Of a stretch of 5,698 bases of DNA, positions 1 through 5,413 are shown piece after piece. Position 1 is the stretch's first letter. Every line of letters begins with the position of its first letter. Source of the DNA: Spirochaetaceae bacterium. Its GTDB lineage: Bacteria; Spirochaetota; Spirochaetia; Treponematales; Breznakiellaceae. The stretch is taken from assembly GCA_031280115.1 (NCBI GenBank), contig JAITHF010000269.1:1-5698 (forward strand), given 5' to 3'. The notes beneath the pieces were generated by a model that saw only the letters and a program-made list of their open reading frames with translations, was not told the DNA's origin and did not search any database. The translations under genes were made by a program, and so were the position numbers.

Positions 1-1002
1 CACGGCACGCCGGACGCCCGGCTCCTCACGGAGATTGCCTACGCCGGCGGGTTTACCAGTTATGAAGGCGGGGGGATTTCTTATAATATCCCCTACGCGA
101 AGAATGCGGACATTGCCAAGACCATTGCGGACTGGCAGTATGTTGACCGGCTTACAGGCATCTATGAGGAAGCTGGCATACCCATAAACCGGGAACCCTT
201 CGGCCCCCTTACAGGCACGCTGGTCCCCCCCTGCATATCCCACGCGGTGGCCATTATCGAAAGCCTGCTTGCGGCGGAACAAGGCGTGCGGAACATCACC
301 GTAGGATACGGCCAGTGCGGGAACCTGCTTCAGGACGTGGCGGCTATCCAAACCCTGCAAAACCTTACTGACGAATACCTGCGGAAACAGGGGCACGGAG
401 ACGCGGCTGTTACCACCGTGCTCCACCAATGGATGGGGGGCTTTCCCCAAGACGAAGCCAAGGCGTTTGCCGTCATCTCCTGGGGAAGCACCGTGGCGGC
501 CCTTGCCCGGGCCACCAAGGTTATTGTCAAAACCCCCCACGAGGCTATGGGCATTCCCACGATGGAAGCCAACGCCCAGGGCCTGCGGTGTACCAAACAG
601 ATTATCACCATGCTCGGCGACCAGGGGGTGGATACCAATTCCCTCATGGATGAGAAGGTGATTATCTCCGCCGAGACCCGCTGTATCGTGGACAAGGTTT
701 TCGATCTGGGCGGCGGGGATATTGCCAAAGGCGCGGTGCGGGCGTTTCAGGCAGGCGTGCTGGATGTCCCCTTCGCGCCGAGCCGGTTCAACGCGGGCAA
801 AGTGCTTCCGGCCCGGGACAATGACGGGGCCATACGCTTCTTCGATGCCGGCGCCCTGCCCCTGACCGGGGAGCTTTTGGAATTTCATAAACAAAAGATC
901 GCCGCCCGGGCCAAATATGAGAAACGGGAGCCTTCTTTTCAGATGGTTATCGACGACGTGTATGCCATAAGTAAGGGGCGGCTTGTGGGGCGCCCGGCCT
1001 AG
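1..1002 (+). CDS. glmE: Glutamate mutase (methylaspartate mutase) epsilon subunit, 3' part
   Basis: This is the large catalytic subunit of coenzyme-B12-dependent glutamate mutase (EC 5.4.99.1), a cytoplasmic enzyme that with the small cobalamin-binding subunit GlmS interconverts L-glutamate and (2S,3S)-3-methylaspartate. The frame is open from the first base, so the 5' end lies outside the window and 333 residues remain. The motif [11 protein letters not shown] at visible residues 22-32 matches the substrate-binding segment of the Clostridium cochlearium enzyme (Glu171, Tyr177, Tyr181). With that offset, the E of REPFGP (visible 65) corresponds to Glu214, and the window opens one residue after the active-site Arg149. 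The implied total of about 482 residues fits the family (about 483). It ends in a TAG at 1000-1002, and mal follows after 132 bp. GlmS and the MutL-type protein usually lie upstream. The GTG at 247 is an internal codon, not a start. The residue numbers of the reference enzyme are from memory. Confidence 0.96.
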   Translation, partial: HGTPDARLLTEIAYAGGFTSYEGGGISYNIPYAKNADIAKTIADWQYVDRLTGIYEEAGIPINREPFGPLTGTLVPPCISHAVAIIESLLAAEQGVRNITVGYGQCGNLLQDVAAIQTLQNLTDEYLRKQGHGDAAVTTVLHQWMGGFPQDEAKAFAVISWGSTVAALARATKVIVKTPHEAMGIPTMEANAQGLRCTKQIITMLGDQGVDTNSLMDEKVIISAETRCIVDKVFDLGGGDIAKGAVRAFQAGVLDVPFAPSRFNAGKVLPARDNDGAIRFFDAGALPLTGELLEFHKQKIAARAKYEKREPSFQMVIDDVYAISKGRLVGRPA

Positions 1003-1134
1003 GGGCGGGATTGCCCCGGGGCGCCTGCCCTGCAAGAGTAATAAAAAGTAAAAAAGTAATAATAAAGTAATAATTATAGAAGAGCAAATTAAAGAATAAA
1101 ATTAAAGAAGCATAAAAAAATAGAGGAGTAAAAA
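1003..1134 (+). other. A-rich, C-depleted glmE-mal spacer with short repeats
   Basis: The first 30 bases are G+C-rich and can form small stems (GGGGC at 1002-1006 with GCCCC at 1013-1017; GGGC at 1019-1022 with GCCC at 1027-1030), but no T-run follows, so this is not a standard intrinsic terminator. From about 1037 the + strand is nearly all A, T and G, with only two C's (1085 and 1111). It holds a perfect 11-bp tandem repeat, AAAGTAATAAT (1053-1063 and 1064-1074), and an 11-bp direct repeat, AAATTAAAGAA (1086-1096 and 1099-1109). The mal Shine-Dalgarno sequence GAGGAG sits at 1123-1128, six bases before the ATG. I see no convincing -35/-10 pair. The inferred role is an unstructured leader that helps mal translation after read-through from glmE. 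Confidence 0.6.
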
Positions 1135-2379
1135 ATGAAGATTAGTAACGCAGTATGCGCTGCCGGAAGGACCGGCTTCTTTTTCGACGACCAGCGGGCC
1201 ATTAAACAGGGCGCCAAAGCGGACGGCGCAAGCTACGCAGGTTCTCCGGTAACAGCGGGGTTTAAGGCGGTGCGGCAGGCCGGCGAAGCGGTATCGGTGA
1301 TGCTGGTGCTGGAAGACGGCCAGACAGCCTTCGGGGACTGCGCCGCGGTCCAGTATTCAGGCGCCGGCGGCAGGGACCCGCTGTTTCTGGCAAAAGATTT
1401 TATGCCGGTCATCGAAAAGCATATTTTCCCCTGGCTTGTAGGGAGGAGCATGGACAGCTTCCGCGCTTTGGCCGCGGAGCTTGAAGCGTTTACGGTTGGC
1501 GGCGCCAGGCTCCATACCGCAATCCGCTACGGCATGTCTCAGGCGCTCCTTGACGCGGTTGCCAAGGCGAAACACCGGCTCATGTGCGAAATAATAGCCG
1601 AGGAATACGGCCTTACCCTCAAAGCCGAAGAGGTTCCCATCTTTACCCAGAGCGGTGACGCAAGATATGACAACGTGGACAAGATGATTATAAAAGAAGC
1701 GGCGGTCTTACCCCACGGCCTTATCAATAATGTCAAAACAAAACTGGGCGAGCGGGGGGAGCTTTTGTGGGAGTATGTTTCGTGGCTGCGCCAGCGGATA
1801 CAGCGCCTGCGCCTGCACGACTCCTATTCGCCGGCGCTCCACCTTGACGTATACGGCACCATCGGGCAGGTCTTCGGCAACCATAACTACAACGCTATGT
1901 CCAATTACCTTGAGACCCTGGCAGACGCGGCAAAGCCTTTTAAGCTGCGTATCGAAGGGCCTATGGATACAGAGGACCGGGAAAAGCAGATGAACGCCCT
2001 TGCGGCGCTTACCGAAATGGTGGACCAGCGAAAGATACCTGTGGAAATCGTGGCTGATGAATGGTGCAATACCCTTGAGGACATCAAATACTTCGCGGAC
2101 AACCGGGCCGGGCACATGGTGCAGATAAAGACGCCGGACCTGGGGGGGATAGGCAATATCGTGGAGGCCGTGCTGTACTGCAAGGAGAAGGGTATCGGCG
2201 CGTATCAGGGCGGCACCTGCAACGAAACCGACCGGTCCGCCCAGGTCTGCGTGCACCTTGCTATGGCCGCCCGTCCCGACCAGATTCTTGCCAAGCCCGG
2301 TATGGGCGTGGATGAAGGGTTTATGATTGTGTATAACGAAATGCAGCGGATTATCAGTCTGCTGGGATTAAAAAAATAA
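1135..2379 (+). CDS. mal: Methylaspartate ammonia-lyase (3-methylaspartase)
   Basis: This enolase-superfamily enzyme (EC 4.3.1.2) eliminates ammonia from (2S,3S)-3-methylaspartate to give mesaconate, the second step of the methylaspartate route. The 414-residue length is essentially that of the C. tetanomorphum enzyme (413). Its key residues are present, shifted by at most one position: His194 (general acid/base), Asp238, Glu274 and Asp308 (the three Mg2+ ligands), and Lys332 in IKTPDLGG (the catalytic lysine, Lys331 in the reference). Gln172, Gln330, Thr361 and Cys362 match substrate-contact positions. An N-terminal enolase-like cap is followed by a TIM barrel; there is no signal peptide, so it is cytoplasmic. 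The ATG is set by a strong GAGGAG Shine-Dalgarno sequence at 1123-1128. The gene sits between glmE, which makes its substrate, and the AtuA-like gene, 9 bp downstream. The enzyme works as a homodimer in characterised cases. Reference residue numbers are from memory. Confidence 0.97.
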   Translation: MKISNAVCAAGRTGFFFDDQRAIKQGAKADGASYAGSPVTAGFKAVRQAGEAVSVMLVLEDGQTAFGDCAAVQYSGAGGRDPLFLAKDFMPVIEKHIFPWLVGRSMDSFRALAAELEAFTVGGARLHTAIRYGMSQALLDAVAKAKHRLMCEIIAEEYGLTLKAEEVPIFTQSGDARYDNVDKMIIKEAAVLPHGLINNVKTKLGERGELLWEYVSWLRQRIQRLRLHDSYSPALHLDVYGTIGQVFGNHNYNAMSNYLETLADAAKPFKLRIEGPMDTEDREKQMNALAALTEMVDQRKIPVEIVADEWCNTLEDIKYFADNRAGHMVQIKTPDLGGIGNIVEAVLYCKEKGIGAYQGGTCNETDRSAQVCVHLAMAARPDQILAKPGMGVDEGFMIVYNEMQRIISLLGLKK

Positions 2380-2388
2380 GGAACACCT

Positions 2389-3777
2389 ATGATGCAGGAA
2401 AAACAGGAAAAACAAGAAAAACAGGAATTCCGCATCCTCTCTGCAACCGCGATTTTAGGCTACGGCTTTCCGGCGGCCTCTTTTGAGGCCGGCATGTCCC
2501 GCAAGCCCCACCTTATCGCCGTGGACGCAGGCTCAACCGACCCGGGCCCCTACTACCTTGGGGCCGGCGTTTCTTTTACTGACCGGGGCGCGGTGAAACG
2601 GGACCTGGAGATTATGCTCAAGGCCGGCATCCCCGCCAAAATACCCATTGTCATCGGCACTGCCGGCGGGTCCGGCGGGGAGGCCCACCTTGCCTGGTGC
2701 CGGGAGATAATCGAGGAGATCGCCCGCGAACAGGGGCTGCATTTCAAGATGGCGGTTATCCACGCTGAGCTTGACAAGGGCTTTGTGCTTGAAGCCTTTA
2801 AGCGCGGGAAGATAACCCCCCTTGAGCCGGCGCCGGAACTGACCGCCTCCGAGATTGAGGCGAGCACCCGCATCGTAGCCCAGATGGGGCTTGAGCCGTT
2901 TCTCGCGGCGTTTGACGAAGGGGTCGACCTTATCCTTGCAGGGAGGACCTACGATCCGGTTTGTTTCGCGGCGCTCCCTATCAAACAGGGGTACGATACA
3001 GGGCTTTCCCTCCACCTGGGCAAGATTCTCGAATGCGCCTCTATCTGCGCGGCCCCGGGAAGTGGCTCTGATTGTATGTTCGGCTACATCGGGGAAGACT
3101 ACTTCCGGCTTGAGCCGCTTAACCCGTCGCGCGCATGCACCACCCTTTCGGTGGCGGCGCACACGCTCTATGAAAAGACCAACCCCTACCTGCTTCCGGG
3201 GCCGGGAGGCCATCTTGACCTTCACGGGTGCCGCTTCGAGCAGGAAACCGGCCGCATCGTGCGGGTTACCGGCACCAAATTCGTGGCAAGCCCGGTGAAC
3301 ACGGTGAAACTTGAGGGGGCGAAGCCCATAGGGTTCCGCACGGTTTCTATCGCAGGCTGCCGGGACCCGGTTATGATCGCCAAAATTGACTCGGTGGTCA
3401 AGGGCGTTGAGGAACGGGTGGCGGACAACTTCCGGGGCAAACTGGAAAATTACCAGCTCCGCTTTAATATTTACGGCAAAAACGGGGTCATGGCGGGCCT
3501 TGAGCCCCACCCAAGCACCGAAGGTGCCCACGAGCTTGGAATCATCATCGAAGCCATTGCCCAAACCCAGCAAAAGGCAGACACGATAGCCTCGTTCGCC
3601 CGTTCCACCATGCTCCACTACGGCTACGAGGGGAGGCGCTCCACCGCGGGCAACCTTGCCTTCCCCTACTCGCCCAGCGACTTCCACGCCGGCGAAGTCT
3701 ATGTGTTCAGCGTCTACCACCTCCTTGCCGTGGAAGACCCGTCGCCCCTCTTCCCCAGAGAAATTGTCAGCCTGTAA
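2389..3777 (+). CDS. AtuA/DUF1446-family protein (acyclic terpene utilization family), function unknown here
   Basis: The 462-residue protein belongs to the AtuA (formerly DUF1446) family, named after a Pseudomonas acyclic-terpene catabolism gene; its reaction is not established. Family-like segments are ILSATAILGYGF (16-27), VDAGSTDPGPYYLG (45-58), GTAGGSGGE (90-98), LILAGRTYDP (181-190), PGPGGHLDLHG (270-280) and GTKFVASP (295-302). The glycine-rich stretches suggest a ligand- or phosphate-binding fold, which is inference. No membrane segment or signal peptide is visible. The start is one of two adjacent ATGs (2389 or 2392) behind TAAGGA, which overlaps the mal stop codon. The first 13 residues are an odd charged leader, (QEK) repeated three times then QE, encoded by a 9-bp tandem repeat; relatives would be expected to begin close to FRILSAT. 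The DUF4387 gene follows after 18 bp. In many genomes DUF4387 is fused to or next to AtuA, so the two probably act as one complex, perhaps on an intermediate of this pathway. Confidence 0.88.
   Translation: MMQEKQEKQEKQEFRILSATAILGYGFPAASFEAGMSRKPHLIAVDAGSTDPGPYYLGAGVSFTDRGAVKRDLEIMLKAGIPAKIPIVIGTAGGSGGEAHLAWCREIIEEIAREQGLHFKMAVIHAELDKGFVLEAFKRGKITPLEPAPELTASEIEASTRIVAQMGLEPFLAAFDEGVDLILAGRTYDPVCFAALPIKQGYDTGLSLHLGKILECASICAAPGSGSDCMFGYIGEDYFRLEPLNPSRACTTLSVAAHTLYEKTNPYLLPGPGGHLDLHGCRFEQETGRIVRVTGTKFVASPVNTVKLEGAKPIGFRTVSIAGCRDPVMIAKIDSVVKGVEERVADNFRGKLENYQLRFNIYGKNGVMAGLEPHPSTEGAHELGIIIEAIAQTQQKADTIASFARSTMLHYGYEGRRSTAGNLAFPYSPSDFHAGEVYVFSVYHLLAVEDPSPLFPREIVSL
2395..2427 (+). repeat. 9-bp tandem repeat at the 5' end of the AtuA-like gene
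   Basis: CAGGAAAAA occurs at 2395-2403 and 2404-2412, then as CAAGAAAAA at 2413-2421, followed by a partial CAGGAA at 2422-2427. This gives about 3.7 copies. The period is a multiple of three, so gain or loss of a unit keeps the frame and changes only the number of QEK tripeptides. The repeats also put AGGA-type, Shine-Dalgarno-like purines just after the start codons. Confidence 0.9.
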
Positions 3778-3795
3778 AAAAAGGAGCACCCCAGT

Positions 3796-4128
3796 ATGCA
3801 CAGCGCGAAAACAACCATAAAACTCGCGGACATTACCGAGATTATCCGCAGCAAGAACTCAGGCCCCTACGAGCTTACGATTGACCTTATGTTCTCCAGT
3901 TTTGACTGGTATAAGAAGGTCTGCGCCGCCAAAGTCATAAACGAACAGCTTGTATGCGGCCTCTACAAGATAACCCCTGACCGCATTATTAACATCATCG
4001 AGTTTGATCCGGCAAAAGCTATCAAAATAACCATCAAGCGCCCCATCTGTTCCGGCGACCCCGGAGAGACCGACGTCTACGGCGCCCAGCAGCACGGCCC
4101 CTTTCTGGACGCGGCCTTTGACCTCTAG
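3796..4128 (+). CDS. DUF4387-family protein
   Basis: This 110-residue cytoplasmic protein matches the DUF4387 family, a domain of about 100 residues that is usually encoded beside, or fused to the C-terminus of, AtuA-type proteins. Visible family features are IRSKNSGPYELTIDLMF (16-32), which opens the domain, the middle segment EFDPAKAIKITIKRP, and the C-terminal GDPGETDVYGAQQHGPF. The start ATG is supported by AAGGAG at 3781-3786, nine bases upstream. It begins 18 bp after the AtuA-like gene and ends 36 bp before the P-loop/SAD gene, so it is translated as part of the same operon. Its molecular function is unknown. The conserved acidic and glycine-rich C-terminal segment could contribute to an active site shared with the AtuA-like partner, but that is only inference from the recurring pairing. 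Confidence 0.88.
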   Translation: MHSAKTTIKLADITEIIRSKNSGPYELTIDLMFSSFDWYKKVCAAKVINEQLVCGLYKITPDRIINIIEFDPAKAIKITIKRPICSGDPGETDVYGAQQHGPFLDAAFDL

Positions 4129-4164
4129 GCGCCGCGGCGAGACCGCCTTAAAGGAGCGTTCCCT

Positions 4165-5115
4165 ATGCCCTATTCAGACCGGATGCAGAAAAGCCATCTT
4201 TACACCGTGTTCTTCGCCCCACGGGGGTTCGAGCGCATGGCGGACCTGGGAATGCAGATAGCCCAGCAGTATTTAAGCCCCTTTGACAAGATCATCGGGC
4301 TCGTGGGGCTTGCGGGCTCCGGGAAAAGCATGATGATTAAAGGCATGTTTCCGGGGCTTGAGCTTGTGAACGACGACGACGGGGTCAATGTGCGGCCCCT
4401 GCCGCTCCTTGACCTTCTTGACCTTGACAGCGAAGAGGCAAACACCGGCTTTTACAGCCCCCACACCTACCACATGGACGTGCATTTTGAGGCGGCCTTT
4501 ACCCAGACCCATACCTTGTGCGAGGCCGTGCTCAAGGCCGCGGGCATGGGCAAGCGGGTGGTGGTTGAGCATTTTGACCTTATCTACCCGCTTCTGGGGC
4601 GGAACGCCCACCTCCTTATCGGCATAGGCGAGGAGGTCATCATTACCCGCCCCACCCTTTTCGGGCCTGAGCCGGCGGATATTGCGGATATTGTGTTCAA
4701 ATCCCTCCCGCTGCGGCGGATGACCCACAGCGCCGAGGACCTGTGCGAATATGTGATGCGTAAGCACGGCATGGCCGAACCCTTTCTCCACGCCGACGTG
4801 CGCCACGGCTTTATCTTTAGTTTCCAGAGCAAGCCCGTAATCCCGCTTAACCTCGACCAGGTGGAAGAGGAGGTAAACGCCCTTATCAAGGCGGACATTC
4901 CCATCTCCTTCCATGACGACCAGCATATCCGCATAGGGGAAGAGCTGTGGCTGTGCCACGGCCCGCGCATGCACGTCCGCAGTACCGGCGAGATAAAGCA
5001 TTTCACGTTAAACAAAGAGTATCTGACCGAGCCTATTACTGAGCGGCACCTGCTTGTGGGGGTCGTAGGCGAGCAGGGCGCCCAGCGGATAAGCGACCTT
5101 AACAAAATCGGCTGA
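4165..5115 (+). CDS. P-loop NTPase/kinase-like protein with C-terminal tRNA-synthetase-type SAD domain
   Basis: The protein has 316 residues in two parts. The N-terminal half carries a clear Walker A motif, GLAGSGKS (48-55), an acidic segment VNDDDG (68-73), and a strand-like RVVVEHFD (131-138) that could serve as Walker B. The layout recalls uridine-kinase-like P-loop enzymes. The C-terminal half (about 184-305) aligns by eye with the second additional domain (SAD) of threonyl- and alanyl-tRNA synthetases: RRMTHSAEDL corresponds to the HxxxH segment, VRHGFIFSF to the GFYYDF region, the VEEEVNALI helix follows, and CHGPRMHVRSTGEI corresponds to the CGGTHV(R/K)xTGEI metal-binding loop. In the synthetases this domain hydrolyses mischarged tRNA. 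I recall relatives annotated only as alanine-tRNA synthetase second additional domain proteins. The start follows AAGGAG at 4151-4156. The gene ends the closely spaced operon. Its substrate is unknown; a tRNA substrate is not demonstrated, because no tRNA-binding or aminoacylation domain is present. Confidence 0.85.
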   Translation: MPYSDRMQKSHLYTVFFAPRGFERMADLGMQIAQQYLSPFDKIIGLVGLAGSGKSMMIKGMFPGLELVNDDDGVNVRPLPLLDLLDLDSEEANTGFYSPHTYHMDVHFEAAFTQTHTLCEAVLKAAGMGKRVVVEHFDLIYPLLGRNAHLLIGIGEEVIITRPTLFGPEPADIADIVFKSLPLRRMTHSAEDLCEYVMRKHGMAEPFLHADVRHGFIFSFQSKPVIPLNLDQVEEEVNALIKADIPISFHDDQHIRIGEELWLCHGPRMHVRSTGEIKHFTLNKEYLTEPITERHLLVGVVGEQGAQRISDLNKIG

Positions 5116-5152
5116 ACCGCCGCCCGCAAGGAGTTAAAAAGTTGTTAATTCG

Positions 5153-5161
5153 TGGTATTAT
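5153..5161 (+). promoter_or_regulatory. Possible extended -10 promoter upstream of the repeat array
   Basis: TGGTATTAT fits a TGn plus TATAAT-type extended -10 element with one mismatch. A weak -35 candidate, TTAAAA, lies at 5134-5139 with a 16-bp spacer. Transcription would begin near 5168, placing the repeats in a leader of about 245 nt before the fumarase-type gene. The surroundings are locally A+T-rich, so chance matches are likely. Confidence 0.3.
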
Positions 5162-5193
5162 AATGAATTAGCGTTGGAATGGCGGCGTTTTTT

Positions 5194-5220
5194 GCTGGCA
5201 AAATAAAGTTTTTTGCTAGC
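5194..5220 (+). promoter_or_regulatory. Hairpin 1 formed by repeat units 1 and 2
   Basis: GCTGGCAAAA (5194-5203) pairs with TTTTGCTAGC (5211-5220) to give a 10-bp stem with one G-U wobble and a seven-base loop, TAAAGTT. No T-run follows the 3' arm, so it does not look like an intrinsic terminator. Confidence 0.5.
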
Positions 5221-5235
5221 AAAATAAAGTTCTTT

Positions 5236-5262
5236 GCCGGCAAAATAAAGTTCTTTGCCGGC
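5236..5262 (+). promoter_or_regulatory. Hairpin 2 formed by repeat units 3 and 4
   Basis: GCCGGCAAA (5236-5244) pairs perfectly with TTTGCCGGC (5254-5262), a 9-bp G+C-rich stem with a nine-base loop that contains the same TAAAGTT as hairpin 1. A T6 run lies ten bases after the stem (5273-5278). That is too far for a standard terminator, though a weak attenuator cannot be excluded. Confidence 0.5.
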
Positions 5263-5376
5263 TTATGAGCGGTTTTTTCTAAGGCGGTCTGGTGTTTTTC
5301 TAAGAATACCAAACCCCCCGCACCTGCTTACCCTGCCGCGCCCGCCAAAGCAGAACGCCCTTAGGCGGAGAAAAAA

Positions 5377-5385
5377 TGCTATAAA
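5377..5385 (+). promoter_or_regulatory. Possible extended -10 promoter directly before the fumarase-type gene
   Basis: TGCTATAAA matches a TGn extension followed by TATAAA (one mismatch to TATAAT). No recognisable -35 element lies 16-18 bp upstream. Transcription would start near 5392, giving a leader of about 22 nt. This competes with the candidate at 5153-5161. Confidence 0.3.
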
Positions 5386-5413
5386 AGGGGGGGTAAAAAA
5401 TGAGAAGAAAAAT

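Larger units (their letters stand above)
5187..5262 (+). repeat. Tandem 21-bp repeat array with palindromic cores
   Basis: Three full 21-bp units begin at 5187, 5208 and 5229, and a 13-bp partial unit spans 5250-5262. Each full unit is G, then a T-rich tract, then a six-base core, then AAAATAAA. The cores are GCTGGC, GCTAGC, GCCGGC and GCCGGC in order. Unit 2 contains a perfect 14-bp palindrome, TTTTGCTAGCAAAA (5211-5224), and unit 3 a perfect 12-bp palindrome, TTTGCCGGCAAA (5233-5244). The period is two helical turns, so a dimeric regulator would meet every core on the same face of the DNA. Operator array and RNA structure are both possible. Confidence 0.85.
5116..5413 (+). other. Intergenic region between the SAD gene and the fumarase-type gene
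   Basis: This gap of about 300 bp has no long open frame that resembles a protein. From left to right it holds: a Shine-Dalgarno-like AAGGAG at 5128-5133 followed by a nine-codon TTG frame (5142-5171), a possible extended -10 promoter at 5153-5161, a 21-bp-period repeat array from 5187 with two hairpins, a G+C-rich part (5313-5368) with a small CGCC/GGCG stem, and a second extended -10-like TGCTATAAA at 5377-5385 just before a run of seven G's. I do not recognise a known riboswitch class. The reverse-strand open frame across 5263-5625 is low-complexity and mirrors the fumarase-type gene, so I do not call it. Confidence 0.7.

Noticed and set aside
1002..1030. Possible terminator after glmE
   Set aside because: The stems are only 4-5 bp and are followed by an A-rich sequence with no T-run, so read-through into mal is more likely.
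1708..2256. Reverse-strand open frame (182 codons) within mal
   Set aside because: It lies fully inside mal over its catalytic residues and has no independent support.
2533..3801. Long reverse-strand open frame (422 codons) opposite the AtuA-like gene
   Set aside because: It mirrors a gene with clear family motifs. Its translation shows no recognisable domain, and such long antisense frames are common in G+C-rich coding DNA.
4127..4148. Hairpin between the DUF4387 and SAD genes (AGGCG with CGCCT)
   Set aside because: A five-base stem with a 12-base loop and no T-run is too weak to call as a terminator or processing site.
4273..5001. Reverse-strand open frame (242 codons) opposite the SAD gene
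   Set aside because: Same reason: the + strand protein has a Walker A motif and a SAD-like domain, while the reverse product is low-complexity and has no supporting Shine-Dalgarno sequence.
5187..5262. CRISPR-like array
   Set aside because: The 21-bp units are directly adjacent with no unique spacers, and no cas genes are nearby.
5400..5402. Alternative ATG start for the fumarase-type gene
   Set aside because: It is in a different frame from the CQDTG-containing protein; the in-frame ATG at 5414 has a suitable purine-rich ribosome site.
5116..5413. Cobalamin or other known riboswitch, considered because glutamate mutase needs B12
   Set aside because: No recognisable B12-box or multi-helix architecture can be seen, and the gene downstream is an Fe-S hydratase, not a B12 enzyme. 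A covariance-model search would settle it.
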